Notes: generated by a model not told the origin, from the letters alone. A stretch of 64,000 nt of DNA from a beta proteobacterium L13 (GCA_000335715.1 AMYZ01000003.1:186001-250000), one strand, 5' to 3'. Shown: positions 44,830-54,420, counted from the stretch's first letter. Translations and numbers: made by a program.

Positions 44830-46851
44830 ATGAAAAGCCAAAAAAAACCTGCCTCACCCGGCTATCGCTTGTACGAGCTGCTGAGCTCCATGCGTTTTGC
44901 CATTGGTCTGCTGACCATTCTTTCCATCGCATCGGTCATCGGTACCGTCCTCAAGCAGAACGAAGCCTATCCCAACTACGCCTTCGAGTTTGGCCAGTTC
45001 TGGTTCAAGGCCTTCGAGTATCTGGGTTTGTACGACGTTTACCATTCGGCCTGGTTTCTGACCATCCTGGCCTTTCTGGTGATCTCTACCACGCTGTGTA
45101 TTGTGCGCAATGGCCCTGCGTTCATCCGTGACATGAAGGGGTTCCGCGAAAAAGCCGCCGAAGGCTCGCTCAAGGCCATGAAGCACAGCCGCGAGTTGGC
45201 CGTACCGCTGGGCGAAGCCCAGGCCGTGGCGCTGATCCAGCAGCGGGGCATGCGTTACAAGCGTAGCGAGCGCGACGACGGCAGTATCGTACTGGCTGCG
45301 AAGAAGGGCAGTGGCAGCAAGCTGGGTTACTTTTTTGCCCATATCGCCATGGTGGTGATCTGTATTGGCGGCCTGATGGACGGCAACCTGCCGTTGAAAA
45401 TCGGCGAGCTCACCGGCAGCATCGTGCCGGAAACGCGCGAGCTGCCACAGGGGCAGATCCCGCAGCAAAGCCGCCTGGGTGCCAATAATCTGTCTTTCCG
45501 CGGTAGCGTTACCGTGGTGGAAAACAAAAGCGCCGACGTTATTTTTCTGAACAGCGGCAAGGGCTACCTGGTGCAGGAGCTGCCCTTTATCGTGACGCTG
45601 AAGAAGTTTCATGTGGACTACTACAGCAACGGCATGCCCAAGCTGTTTGCCAGCGATATCGTGGTGACCGACAAGGCCAGTGGCAAGGAAACCCCGGCCA
45701 CGGTGAAGGTAAATCACCCGCTGATCGTGGATGGCGTGGCCATCTACCAGGCCAGCTTTGGTGATGGCGGTTCGCCGCTGCAGCTCAAAGCGTGGAACCT
45801 GGCCCAGCCGCAAAGCTCTGCCAGCGAGATCAAAGGCGTGTCGCTGAACAGCCAGCCGCTGCGCGTGAATGGCCAGGATTACCAGCTGGAGTTCGGTGAC
45901 CTGCGCGTGTTCAACATCGAAAACATGGGCAAGCGCGAGGCAGATGGCAAAACCCTGCAGCAGCGCATGCACGACGTGCGCGAAGTCAAACAGGACACCA
46001 AAAACCTGAAAAACGTCGGCCCGTCCATTACCTACAAGCTGCGTGACAGCCACGGCCAGGCGCGTGAATTCCACCATTACATGGCACCCATGGAGCAAGA
46101 AGGCGCGCTGTACCAGATTGCCGGTGTGCGCAGCGAAGTGGCGCAGCCTTTCCAGTACCTGCGTATTCCGCTGGATGACGAGCTGAAAGTCGACAGCTTC
46201 ATGCGCCTGCAGGCCGCGCTGAAAAACCCGGCGCTGTACGACGAGATTGCCCGCCGTACCACCGCCAAAGCCATGCAGGGCGCTGCCATCAGCCCGGCCA
46301 TGGAAAAACAGTTTGGCGATAGCGTGAAGTGGATTCTGGCGCGCTTTGGCGAGGGTGGTTTTGTGGCGCTGGAGAAATTCCTGGATGCCCGCGTACCGGC
46401 TGACAAGCGCCAGGCGATTGCGCAGACCTATATCAAGATCCTGCAAGGCGCCGTGATCGACGTGATGGCCGTGGCGCAGGAAAAAGCCGGCCTCAAGCCA
46501 TGGCCGCAGGATGAAAAGCACTACCGCTTCTTGCTGGATGGTCTGGTGACGGTCAGTGCCTTTAACGACTACGCCGCGCCGCTGTACCTGGAGCTGCAGG
46601 GTTTCGAGCAGGTACAGTCGTCCGGCCTGCAAATGACGCGCTCACCGGGCAAGAACCTGGTGTACCTGGGTTCGCTGATGCTGGTGATCGGCATCATCCT
46701 GATGTTCTATGTGCGCGAAGTGCGGCTGTGGCTGGTACTGCGTGCCGGTAGCGTACGCGTGGCCATGAGCTCCAACCGCCACAACCGCGACCTCGACGAA
46801 GATTTCGATAAAATTGTGGGTGCTTTGAGCCCACGAGCAGGAGACGCATGA
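44830..46851 (+). CDS. resB: Cytochrome c biogenesis protein ResB
   Basis: ResB with CcsB forms the System II haem lyase that exports haem and attaches it to apocytochromes. The 673-residue membrane protein has four helices: three in the first 200 residues (e.g. SMRFAIGLLTILSIASVIG) and one near the end (LGSLMLVIGIILMFYV), with a large periplasmic domain. It overlaps ccsB by 4 bp (ATGA). It serves the cytochromes at 1916 and 44140 among others. Confidence 0.93.
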   Translation: MKSQKKPASPGYRLYELLSSMRFAIGLLTILSIASVIGTVLKQNEAYPNYAFEFGQFWFKAFEYLGLYDVYHSAWFLTILAFLVISTTLCIVRNGPAFIRDMKGFREKAAEGSLKAMKHSRELAVPLGEAQAVALIQQRGMRYKRSERDDGSIVLAAKKGSGSKLGYFFAHIAMVVICIGGLMDGNLPLKIGELTGSIVPETRELPQGQIPQQSRLGANNLSFRGSVTVVENKSADVIFLNSGKGYLVQELPFIVTLKKFHVDYYSNGMPKLFASDIVVTDKASGKETPATVKVNHPLIVDGVAIYQASFGDGGSPLQLKAWNLAQPQSSASEIKGVSLNSQPLRVNGQDYQLEFGDLRVFNIENMGKREADGKTLQQRMHDVREVKQDTKNLKNVGPSITYKLRDSHGQAREFHHYMAPMEQEGALYQIAGVRSEVAQPFQYLRIPLDDELKVDSFMRLQAALKNPALYDEIARRTTAKAMQGAAISPAMEKQFGDSVKWILARFGEGGFVALEKFLDARVPADKRQAIAQTYIKILQGAVIDVMAVAQEKAGLKPWPQDEKHYRFLLDGLVTVSAFNDYAAPLYLELQGFEQVQSSGLQMTRSPGKNLVYLGSLMLVIGIILMFYVREVRLWLVLRAGSVRVAMSSNRHNRDLDEDFDKIVGALSPRAGDA

Positions 46852-47984
46852 TGGAACTGCTAATGCAACAACCGTTCTATAAGCGACTGAACCTGGGCGA
46901 CTGGCTGTTTGCCCTGTTCATCGCCGTGGTGACCGGCTATACCTTCAGCCTGTACGGCAGCCGGATGGATATCTACGAAGACCTGATCCTGCTGGGTAGC
47001 GGTGCGGGTATCGTGGCACTGGGCTGGTTCTGGGGCAGCTGGCGCTGGTTCTTCCCGCTGGCGGGTGCCATGTCGCTGCTGGCCATCGAGTTGTACGACC
47101 ACAACCTGGCGCGCGCTAGCGAGAGCTTCGGCCTGAAGTACTTGCTGTCCAGCCAGTCGTCTTTCATGTGGATGTGCACGCTGTTCTTCCTGGCCACCGG
47201 CGTGTACTGGGCGGGTTTGCTGTCGCGCTCTGCCTTGCTGAACCGCATCGGTAGCGGCCTTACCTGGGCAGCTTCGGCGTTTGCGCTGGCCGGCCTGTTT
47301 ACCCGCTGGTATGAAAGCTACCTGATTGCGCCGGACGTTGGCCGCATCCCGGTATCCAACCTGTACGAAGTGTTCATCCTGTTCTGTCTGATCACCGCGC
47401 TGATGTACCTGTACTACGAGGCCAAGTTTGCCGCGCGCCAGCTGGGTGCCTTTGTGCTGCTGGTGATCACGGCGGCGGTGGGCTTCATCCTGTGGTACAC
47501 CTTCGACCGTCAGGCGCACACCATCCAGCCGCTGATTCCGGCGCTGCAATCGTGGTGGATGAAGATTCACGTGCCGGCCAACTTTGTCGGCTACGGTGCT
47601 TTTGCGCTATCGGCCATGCTGGGCGTGGCGCAGCTGCTGTCGCGTCGCGGCATCCTGACCGACAAGCTGCCCAAGGCCGACGTGATCGACGAGATGATGT
47701 ACAAGGCCATTTCGGTAGGCTTCCTGTTCTTCACCATTGCCACCATCCTGGGCGCAATGTGGGCAGCAGATGCCTGGGGCGGCTACTGGAGCTGGGACCC
47801 GAAAGAAACCTGGGCGCTGATCGTGTGGCTGAACTACGCCGCCTGGCTGCACGTGCGGCTGGTAAAAGGCTGGCGCGGCGAGCCGCTGGCGTGGTGGGCG
47901 GTGATCGGCCTGCTGGTGACCACTTTTGCCTTTATCGGCGTGAACATGTTCCTGTCCGGCCTGCACTCCTACGGTTCGCTGTAA
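46848..47984 (+). CDS. ccsB: Cytochrome c biogenesis protein CcsB/CcsA
   Basis: This 378-residue polytopic protein has the haem-handling WWD motif WGGYWSWDPKETW near residue 305 and conserved His residues on flanking helices. It carries haem to the outer face in System II biogenesis. The start overlaps the resB stop, with AGGAG upstream of the ATG. A terminator with an uptake-like motif just before it follows. Confidence 0.94.
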   Translation: MMELLMQQPFYKRLNLGDWLFALFIAVVTGYTFSLYGSRMDIYEDLILLGSGAGIVALGWFWGSWRWFFPLAGAMSLLAIELYDHNLARASESFGLKYLLSSQSSFMWMCTLFFLATGVYWAGLLSRSALLNRIGSGLTWAASAFALAGLFTRWYESYLIAPDVGRIPVSNLYEVFILFCLITALMYLYYEAKFAARQLGAFVLLVITAAVGFILWYTFDRQAHTIQPLIPALQSWWMKIHVPANFVGYGAFALSAMLGVAQLLSRRGILTDKLPKADVIDEMMYKAISVGFLFFTIATILGAMWAADAWGGYWSWDPKETWALIVWLNYAAWLHVRLVKGWRGEPLAWWAVIGLLVTTFAFIGVNMFLSGLHSYGSL

Positions 47985-47987
47985 ACC

Positions 47988-47997
47988 TGCGGCCAAC
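47988..47997 (-). repeat. Uptake-like motif just after ccsB
   Basis: TGCGGCCAAC lies 4 bp past the ccsB stop, directly before the terminator. On the - strand the context is GAAGGTTGGCCGCAGG. Confidence 0.8.
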
Positions 47998-48007
47998 CTT
48001 CCTGCCA

Positions 48008-48035
48008 GCCCTGCCACCCTGTGGCAGGGCTTTTT
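48008..48035 (+). terminator. Terminator after ccsB
   Basis: A GCCCTGCCAC / GTGGCAGGGC stem with a CCT loop is followed by TTTTT. Confidence 0.9.
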
Positions 48036-48049
48036 CATGCCGTGGTGCC

Positions 48050-48409
48050 TCAGGCCAGCAAGTCGGCAATGCGCACGGCAACAATGTTCAGCGTAATGCC
48101 GGGCATGGCCGCGGTTTGCCCCGAGAGCTGCAGGGTATCGTGCAGCGGGTCGTACTGGCCGCTGACATCCAGTGTGTACTTATTCAGGCCGGGGATCAGC
48201 GACAGGATGGACGGGTTCCATTTCTGTACATGCATCTGCATGCTGACGGCGATGCAGTCATTTTGCGCGCGGGTTTCCAGCAGCTGCCCCTGGTAGGCAA
48301 AGCCGGTATCGCCGCCGTTAATGATGCCCTGGCGCACGGATACCACGCCGGAGCCGAAGTCTTCGCCGTTATTCTGGAAATGCAAACCGTATAAGCCGTC
48401 CCGCACCAT
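48050..48409 (-). CDS. GrlR-family regulatory protein
   Basis: This 119-residue protein starts MVRDGLYGLHFQNNGEDF and has IINGGDTGFAYQG, closely matching the GrlR family (DGIY, GGD and YQG positions). GrlR of attaching-and-effacing E. coli binds the activator GrlA to repress type III secretion, but family members occur outside such systems. No grlA or secretion gene is here. ATG 48409 is chosen; a GTG 15 codons upstream is open. Confidence 0.72.
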   Translation of the reverse strand: MVRDGLYGLHFQNNGEDFGSGVVSVRQGIINGGDTGFAYQGQLLETRAQNDCIAVSMQMHVQKWNPSILSLIPGLNKYTLDVSGQYDPLHDTLQLSGQTAAMPGITLNIVAVRIADLLA

Positions 48410-48599
48410 GGCTTTTGCCCTTATGTCATAGATGAGGTGGCCAGTATCCAGCACAATGGCGAACCTGCCCAGCCTGTGAACAGTGCGCGGGATGAAGAAT
48501 TTATGTGCCTTAGATCAAGAACCCCCGGCCGGTGCAGGCATAGCATAGTGTCAAAGCCACAGCGCAAGGTGTGGCGCCTACCCCACCAAGGAGATAAGT

Positions 48600-48824
48600 A
48601 TGTTCCCGGAATTTCGTGATCTGATCAGCAAACTGAAAACCGAAGACGCCCATTTCACCCGTCTTTTCGACAAGCACAACGAGCTGGACCAGCAAATCAA
48701 GAATATCGAAAACCGCATCGCGTCTGGCTCGGTGGTCGATATTGAAAACCTGAAGAAAGAAAAGCTGAAGCTCAAAGACGAGCTGTACGTGATTCTGAAA
48801 GCCAAAGCAGCCGAAGTGCTGTAA
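48600..48824 (+). CDS. YdcH/DUF465 family protein
   Basis: This 74-residue protein is nearly all helical and charged (FDKHNELDQQIKNIENRI, then KKEKLKLKDELYVIL). It matches the DUF465/YdcH family. AAGGAGATAAGT precedes the ATG. Function is unknown; the coiled-coil shape suggests protein binding. It ends in a terminator. Confidence 0.9.
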   Translation: MFPEFRDLISKLKTEDAHFTRLFDKHNELDQQIKNIENRIASGSVVDIENLKKEKLKLKDELYVILKAKAAEVL

Positions 48825-48838
48825 TACCGGCTACCAAC

Positions 48839-48872
48839 AAAAAGCCCGCTGGCCATGCCTGCGGGCTTTTTG
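48839..48872 (+). terminator. Bidirectional terminator after the DUF465 gene
   Basis: AAAGCCCGC pairs with GCGGGCTTT, with A-runs and T-runs on the flanks. The convergent neighbour is the GGDEF gene at 48882. Confidence 0.88.
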
Positions 48873-48881
48873 TTTCTCTGG

Positions 48882-50033
48882 CTAGCCTATCCAGACCAGC
48901 TGGTTACGCCCGGCCGATTTGGCGCGGTATAGCCGGCTATCGGCCAGCTCGAACAGCTCGCGCCAGTCTTCCACGCTTTGCGGCACCAGGCTGGCCACGC
49001 CGATGCTGGCGCTTAGCGCGCTGCTGACCTTGCCCGGCTCCAGCAAAATGGTATTGATCTGCTGGCATAGCTTGCTGGCCACCTCGCGTGCGCCCTGCAC
49101 ATTGGTGTCCGGCAGCAGCAGGCAAAACTCCTCGCCACCAAAGCGGCCAAAAATGTCGGCGGTGCGCACGTGCTCGGGGATCAGCTCGGCCAGCGCTTTC
49201 AGTGCCATATCGCCCCGGCTGTGGCCGTAGGTATCGTTAATGCGCTTGAAGTGGTCCAGGTCAATCATCAGCAGCGCCAGCGGGCGTTGCTGGCGGGCGT
49301 GTTGGGCACAAGCCTTGCGCGCCAGCTCTTCGAAGCTGCGGCGGTTGAAAATGCCGGTGAGCGGGTCCAGCGTCGCCAGGGTGCGCAGCAGGGCCAGCTC
49401 CTGCTCCTTGCCGATCGCCATGAAGCACAGCGCCAGCAGCGGTGTGGCAATCAGCACCGGTAGCAGGAGCAGGGTACCGATCTCGTACACGATGAAAGCC
49501 GGGTCGCTGGCGCCCAGGTGCAGCGCGTACAGCAGCATATACGTGGTGGCGAGCGTACACAGGCCGCCGGCCAGCTTGATGGGGAAAGGGCGTTCGGCTT
49601 GCAGCAACAGCAAGCAGGCCAGGCTGCCCAGATAGAGCGCGGCGACGCCGAGTGCCATGGCCAGGTGCACGTAATAAACATGCGGCGGCATGGCCAGCAG
49701 GATGCCAGCCAGTAGCAGCAACAGGCCTGCGCCAAAGCGCCGCTGGCCCGGCAAGGGAATGGGGGTGCGCAGCAGGCGTGCAAAGCTACCCAGCAACCAG
49801 CTGCCTTTTAGTAGCAGCAGTACGCAGGCCAGTAGCGCCGTGTATAACGACGGCAGATAGGGTGAATACAGCAGCGTCAGATAAAGCCCGGCCCCGGCAA
49901 GGTGTGCCCCTGCCCAGCGGTCGTAGATACCCTTGCGGCTACGTTGGCCGCGTAGCAGCCAGACGGTGACGCCACAAACCAGGTAGATCAGCAGCAGGCA
50001 CAGCTGAAGCGTGGCTGAATGAACGATTTCCAT
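48882..50033 (-). CDS. Membrane diguanylate cyclase (GGDEF)
   Basis: This 383-residue protein has seven or so N-terminal hydrophobic helices in residues 5-210 and a C-terminal GGDEF domain: TLDPLTGIFNRRSFEEL, MIDLDHFKRINDTYGH, and FGRFGGEEFCLLLPD. RTAD five residues before GGEEF is an intact I-site. It makes c-di-GMP; the membrane part may sense a small hydrophobic or redox signal. It stands alone. Confidence 0.9.
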   Translation of the reverse strand: MEIVHSATLQLCLLLIYLVCGVTVWLLRGQRSRKGIYDRWAGAHLAGAGLYLTLLYSPYLPSLYTALLACVLLLLKGSWLLGSFARLLRTPIPLPGQRRFGAGLLLLLAGILLAMPPHVYYVHLAMALGVAALYLGSLACLLLLQAERPFPIKLAGGLCTLATTYMLLYALHLGASDPAFIVYEIGTLLLLPVLIATPLLALCFMAIGKEQELALLRTLATLDPLTGIFNRRSFEELARKACAQHARQQRPLALLMIDLDHFKRINDTYGHSRGDMALKALAELIPEHVRTADIFGRFGGEEFCLLLPDTNVQGAREVASKLCQQINTILLEPGKVSSALSASIGVASLVPQSVEDWRELFELADSRLYRAKSAGRNQLVWIG

Positions 50034-50177
50034 CGAGTACTAAGTTGTTTAAGAAACGCTTACTAATAGGCGGGCTGAATAGTAACACGCCCTGCAGGAT
50101 AAATGTTACGGGGGGTGTATGCCATGTTGTTGAATTTCAAGGAAAGTCTGCCGGGCTGACGGTGATAGAATACGGGC

Positions 50178-50897
50178 ATGGAACTCTATCGTTTACTGCA
50201 ACAACAAGGCTTTGGCAGCCGCAAGGAATGCCGCCAGCTGATCGAATACGGCCTGGTCGACCTGAACGGGGATACCGAGTACGACTGGCGCCGTGATGTC
50301 GCCCCTGCCGACATCCACTCGCTACAGGTAGATGGCGAGCCATGGGCGCTGTTGCCCGAGCCGTTTTACCTGCTGCTGCACAAGCCGGCGGGCTATGAGA
50401 CCTCGCACAAGCCCATCCACAACCCCAGTGTGTACCGCCTGCTGCCCCAGCAAATGGTGAACCTGGGTGTCTCGGCAGTTGGCCGCCTGGATGTGGATAC
50501 CACCGGGCTGCTGCTGTTTTCTACCGATGGCCAGTTTGTGCACGCGCTGACTTCGCCCAAGAAAGACGTCCCCAAGCTGTATCGTGTTACCACCAAGCAC
50601 CCGGTAAGCACCGGGCTGCTGCAGCGTTTGCGCGAGGGCGTGCTGCTGCACGACGAGCAGGAAACCCTGGCCGCAGACAGCGCCGAGCAGGTGGGTGAAA
50701 ACCTGCTGGACATGGCTATCACTCAGGGCAAGTACCACCAGGTCAAGCGCATGGTGGCGGCCGCAGGCAACCGCGTAGAGCAGCTGCATCGCCTGGCGCT
50801 GGGTAGCCTGGCGCTGGGGGACTTGCCCGAAGGCGAATGGCGTTTGCTGTCGGCCACAGAGTTGGCCGCATTGGGTTTTGCCTGCCCACAGGCATAA
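50178..50897 (+). CDS. rsuA: 16S rRNA pseudouridine(516) synthase RsuA-type
   Basis: This 239-residue protein converts a uridine in 16S rRNA to pseudouridine. It has an S4-like N-terminus (MELYRLLQQQGFGSRKECRQ) and the catalytic Asp in VGRLDVDTTGLLLFSTDG. GKYHQVKRMVAAAGN near the C-terminus is typical. The length and lack of an RluB/E/F-type tail favour RsuA. It includes uptake-like motifs at 50478 and 50861, the former read as VGR. Confidence 0.86.
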   Translation: MELYRLLQQQGFGSRKECRQLIEYGLVDLNGDTEYDWRRDVAPADIHSLQVDGEPWALLPEPFYLLLHKPAGYETSHKPIHNPSVYRLLPQQMVNLGVSAVGRLDVDTTGLLLFSTDGQFVHALTSPKKDVPKLYRVTTKHPVSTGLLQRLREGVLLHDEQETLAADSAEQVGENLLDMAITQGKYHQVKRMVAAAGNRVEQLHRLALGSLALGDLPEGEWRLLSATELAALGFACPQA

Positions 50898-50917
50898 GCC
50901 GTATACCCTCCGCTAAT

Positions 50918-50944
50918 GAAAAAACCGCCTCACGGCGGTTTTTT
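50918..50944. terminator. Bidirectional terminator after rsuA
   Basis: AAAACCGCC pairs with GGCGGTTTT around TCAC. The convergent neighbour is the rhodanese gene. Confidence 0.9.
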
Positions 50945-50962
50945 CATGGGCTGGCGCGGGGT

Positions 50963-51331
50963 CTAGCGCACGATGGGGCGCTGGCTGCTACGGCTGGCGT
51001 CTTCCAGCCCGCCCAGATTTTGCAGGCGGGTGTAGCCCAGTGCTTTCAGCGTGTCCAGTGCCTGTGCCGAGCGGCGGCCGCTGCGGCAATACAGCTGGAT
51101 AGGCGTGTGCTTGTCCGGCACCCGCGCGGCAATGCCCTGCGCAATGCTGTCTACCGGCAGCAGCTGCGCACCCTGCAGGTGGCCGTCGGCAAACTCCTCT
51201 GCCGTACGCACGTCGATCAGCACCAGCTTCTGGCTGGCTGCCGCCTGCGTGGCAGGCCCCGCCGGGCTGGCGGCATGAACGTTGGCCGCCGCGGCCAGCG
51301 CCAGTGTCGTAGCAAGGAGCAGGGTTTTCAT
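50963..51331 (-). CDS. Periplasmic rhodanese-like protein
   Basis: This 122-residue protein has a signal peptide (MKTLLLATTLALAAAANVHA) and one rhodanese domain with the active-site loop LYCRSGRRSAQAL, where the Cys would carry sulfur (PspE-like). It starts 2 bp after hemY ends, so it is the last gene of the hem operon, and may relate to thiosulfate or envelope stress. ATG 51331 was chosen for the signal peptide. Confidence 0.88.
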   Translation of the reverse strand: MKTLLLATTLALAAAANVHAASPAGPATQAAASQKLVLIDVRTAEEFADGHLQGAQLLPVDSIAQGIAARVPDKHTPIQLYCRSGRRSAQALDTLKALGYTRLQNLGGLEDASRSSQRPIVR

Positions 51332-51333
51332 GA

Positions 51334-52542
51334 TTAGCAGCCTTGTTGCAGTGCGATTTTCAGTGCCAGCGCCTGGTGCTGGGCGGCCTTGTCGTCCTTG
51401 CCTAGCGTCGCAAACAGCTTGGACAGCTCGGCGTGGGCACACAGGGTAGGCTGCATGGCAACGCTGGCCTCCAGGTAGCTTTGCGCCTTGCCCCACAGTT
51501 GCTCGGCCAGCGCCAGGCGGCCCAGTGCCAGTAGCAGCATGTGGTCGCGCGGGCGCGATTTCAGCCAGTTTTCCGCGTCGCGCATCAGCGTCAGGCGGCG
51601 CTGGCTGTCGATGTGCTCGGCCAGCATGCCCAGCTCGCGTGCCAGCTCGGGCGTGGCTTGCTCTTCGTCCGACAGCGCGGTGGCAATCAGCTCGGCGGCC
51701 AGCGGGTAGGTGTCCAGTGCGATCAGGTGGCGCGAGATATCCACCACCAGGTCGGGGTTCTGCTTTTCTACGCCGGGAATGCGCTTGAGCCAGTCGCGTA
51801 CCTCGCGCTCGCTGCCCAGGCCCACCAGCTGTTGGCGATAGGCCGCCAGGCGGTAGCGGCGGGCTTGCTCGGCTTCCAGTGCGTCGGCTTTGAGCAGCTT
51901 TTCGGTAATCTGCAGTACTTGCTCCGGCTGTTTCAGCAGCATGCGGATTTTCAGCTCCAGACGCAGGGCCGATGTCAGGTTGCTGCTGATGGCGCGGGCG
52001 CGTTCGATGGCGGCCAGCGCTTCCAGCGGCTGTTTGGCGTCCATGCGAATCTGCGCTTCTACCATGTGGCGCGCCAGCTGGATGCGCTGCGGCATGTTTT
52101 CCAGGCGGCTGAGGTAACCATCGCGCTTGGCATTGTCGCCTACGCTGGCGGCCGAGCGGGCGGCGACCATCAGCGCCAGGGCGCGGTTTTCTTCCGAGTA
52201 TTCGTCGTCGATGGACTTCAGCGCTTCGCGCTCGGCGCGCTGGTAGCGGCCCTCGAATAGCGAAATAGCGGCTTCACGCAGCGCATGGCGCGAGGCGCGC
52301 AGCTTTTTCTGGCGCTGGAACGTGCGCACTTCCTGCGGCAGGTTGGCCGCCAGGCCCAGCAGGCGCAGCACGGCGTACGCCACCAGCACCAGCACCACCA
52401 CGACGATGATCAGCAGGTTGAACGACACTTCCATGCGGTACGGCGGTACAAACAGGATGGCGTAGCCGGTATTCAGGGTAGAGGCCAGGCCAATCAGTAC
52501 CGCCAGGGCAAACAGCCCGACAATCCAGAACACAAATCTCAC
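51334..52542 (-). CDS. hemY: HemY family protein
   Basis: This 402-residue protein has two N-terminal membrane helices (about residues 3-25 and 40-65) and a cytosolic TPR-like helical domain. In E. coli and relatives hemY lies with hemX in the haem operon and helps late haem steps or protein contacts, not as protoporphyrinogen oxidase. The start is GTG with GGAGTAAGCC upstream, 3 bp after hemX ends. Confidence 0.9.
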   Translation of the reverse strand: MRFVFWIVGLFALAVLIGLASTLNTGYAILFVPPYRMEVSFNLLIIVVVVLVLVAYAVLRLLGLAANLPQEVRTFQRQKKLRASRHALREAAISLFEGRYQRAEREALKSIDDEYSEENRALALMVAARSAASVGDNAKRDGYLSRLENMPQRIQLARHMVEAQIRMDAKQPLEALAAIERARAISSNLTSALRLELKIRMLLKQPEQVLQITEKLLKADALEAEQARRYRLAAYRQQLVGLGSEREVRDWLKRIPGVEKQNPDLVVDISRHLIALDTYPLAAELIATALSDEEQATPELARELGMLAEHIDSQRRLTLMRDAENWLKSRPRDHMLLLALGRLALAEQLWGKAQSYLEASVAMQPTLCAHAELSKLFATLGKDDKAAQHQALALKIALQQGC

Positions 52543-52545
52543 GGC

Positions 52546-53571
52546 TTACTCCACGGTATTGCCCTGCGCATCGCGCACGGCTTTCAGGCTGGCAGACAGG
52601 TCGGGCAGGGTCACGTTCAGGCGCGCGGCGGCCAGCTCGGCCAGCGTGGCCTGCCACTTCTGCGTGGCCGGGGCTTCGCGGTCGAAGTAGCGCGCACCGT
52701 ACTGGGCGGCGGCGGCCAGGTCGGCCTGGTAGGTGGCCCCGTCGCGCTGGGTCAGCGCCAGGCGCGCGTCTAGCAGGCGCAGCTTGATGTTTTCACGCAG
52801 GAAGAAGGCCTGCTCTGGCGACAGCAGCAGCGCTTCGGGTTTGTCCATGCGGCGGATGCGTACCATCTCGCCCAGGCTTTGCGAGACGTCGGCCAGCAGG
52901 CGTTCCCACCATGGTGCGTCGGCGGGCAGCGCCGGGCGGGCGGTGGTGCTGGCCAGGCGGTGGTGATCGATCACCAGCGGCAGGGTTTCTGCGCCCAGCA
53001 TCAGGGTATCCAGCTTCACGGTCAGGCCCACGCTATCCAGATAGGGCAGGGCTTTGAGCGTTTCCAGGTCTTTGGAGACAGCTTTTTTCACCGGAATCAG
53101 CGCCGGGTTATCGAAACGGGCCAGGCGGTTGTCTACCATTTCCAGCGCGGTAATGGCGCCGCTGACGTTACCGGCCAGCTGTAGCTGCTGGCTGGCGATG
53201 CCCAGCGTGTGTTCCACCTCGGACAGCAGCCAGTCGCTGCGGTTTTTGGTGAGCTCCTGGTACATGGCACCCAGGGTGGCGTACTGGCCGGCCGATTCGT
53301 TGACGCGGGCTTCCAGCAGCACCAGCTTGGCTTCGGCGGCGCGTGTGGCGGCCAGGGCTTGCTCGGTTTGGGTCTGGATGGCTTTGGTGTTGCCGCCGCT
53401 CTCGGCCAGGCGGCTGGCCAGGGCTTGCTTGGCTTCGTTCAGCTGCTGGCGGCTGTCCAGGTATTGCCAGCCGGTAACACCCAGCGCAATCAGGGAAACA
53501 ATCAGCGCGAGGTTGACGGTTTTCTTGGCTGGCAGCGCGCTGCCGGTTTCTACTGGGGTGGCTTCGCTCAT
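52546..53571 (-). CDS. hemX: HemX-like uroporphyrinogen-III methyltransferase family protein
   Basis: This 341-residue protein has one membrane helix near the N-terminus (VNLALIVSLIALGVTGWQYL) and a coiled-coil periplasmic part. It belongs to the HemX family; the annotated methyltransferase activity is not backed by known catalytic motifs here. It lies between hemD and hemY. ATG 53571 is used; a TTG upstream is unlikely. Confidence 0.9.
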   Translation of the reverse strand: MSEATPVETGSALPAKKTVNLALIVSLIALGVTGWQYLDSRQQLNEAKQALASRLAESGGNTKAIQTQTEQALAATRAAEAKLVLLEARVNESAGQYATLGAMYQELTKNRSDWLLSEVEHTLGIASQQLQLAGNVSGAITALEMVDNRLARFDNPALIPVKKAVSKDLETLKALPYLDSVGLTVKLDTLMLGAETLPLVIDHHRLASTTARPALPADAPWWERLLADVSQSLGEMVRIRRMDKPEALLLSPEQAFFLRENIKLRLLDARLALTQRDGATYQADLAAAAQYGARYFDREAPATQKWQATLAELAAARLNVTLPDLSASLKAVRDAQGNTVE

Positions 53572-53688
53572 GGGATCTCGTGGTGACCGCAAGGTTGCCG
53601 CGCTAGGCGGCAGGGTTGCTGGATCCGGCGCGGGGCGCCGTATGACTGCAGGGCATTGTAACGCCGCCTTGGTGGGGCTGCCAGCCGC

Positions 53689-54417
53689 TTAACGCGCCAG
53701 CATGGCAGCCAGGGCGCTGGCACTGCCGTCGCAAAGGGATATATCGGCCACGCCGTACTGGCGCAATCGCAGGGCGATGCGCGGGTGTAGGGTGTAAAAC
53801 GGCAGCGTGCACAGCAGGGTGCGCTGCGCCGCCTGCGCCTGGCCGAACAGCGCGTCGGCAATCTCGCTGGAGGTCACCAGCAGGCCGGCCAGCTGGCCGG
53901 CGGCGTGCAATGCGGCCAACCCTGCCCAGTCCGGCGGGCTGGCCTCGCGCTGGTAGATGTCGGCGTGGCGCACCAGTGCACCGCGAGCTGCAAGGGTTTC
54001 CCCGAGCTGGGCGCGCCCGCCGTGGCCACGCACAATCAGGACACGCTGGCCGGCCAGCTGCTGCAGGGCAGGGTGGGCCAGCAGGGCGTCGCTGTCGTTG
54101 CCGGTTTCGGGGTACAGCACCGCGCGCTGGCTTTGCTGCATCAGCTTGTCGGCGCTGGCGCGGCCAACACAGGCCAGCTGTACCGTGGCGGGCAGCTTGC
54201 CAGCCAGTACCGGCCAGCCGATATCGATGGCCGACGGGCTGACAAAAACCAGCCAGTGGCTGACGCGCGCCAGTGCCGGCAGGGTGGCCAGCGCGCTGTC
54301 GTCTGCTACGGTGTCCAGCACGCTGAAAGGCTGCGCCGCCACGCCCAGCGAGGCCAGCGCGGCCTGCAGGCGGGCAGCCTGGGCCGGGGGGCGCACCAGC
54401 AGCAGCGTACCGGCCAT
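53689..54417 (-). CDS. hemD: Uroporphyrinogen-III synthase
   Basis: HemD closes the linear tetrapyrrole with ring D inversion. The 242-residue protein has the usual weakly conserved two-domain pattern: LLVRPPAQAARL at the start, HWLVFVSPSAIDIGW, VLIVRGHGGRAQLGETLAARG. It starts 3 bp after hemC ends, so the two are translationally linked. Confidence 0.88.
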   Translation of the reverse strand: MAGTLLLVRPPAQAARLQAALASLGVAAQPFSVLDTVADDSALATLPALARVSHWLVFVSPSAIDIGWPVLAGKLPATVQLACVGRASADKLMQQSQRAVLYPETGNDSDALLAHPALQQLAGQRVLIVRGHGGRAQLGETLAARGALVRHADIYQREASPPDWAGLAALHAAGQLAGLLVTSSEIADALFGQAQAAQRTLLCTLPFYTLHPRIALRLRQYGVADISLCDGSASALAAMLAR

Positions 54418-54420
54418 GGC

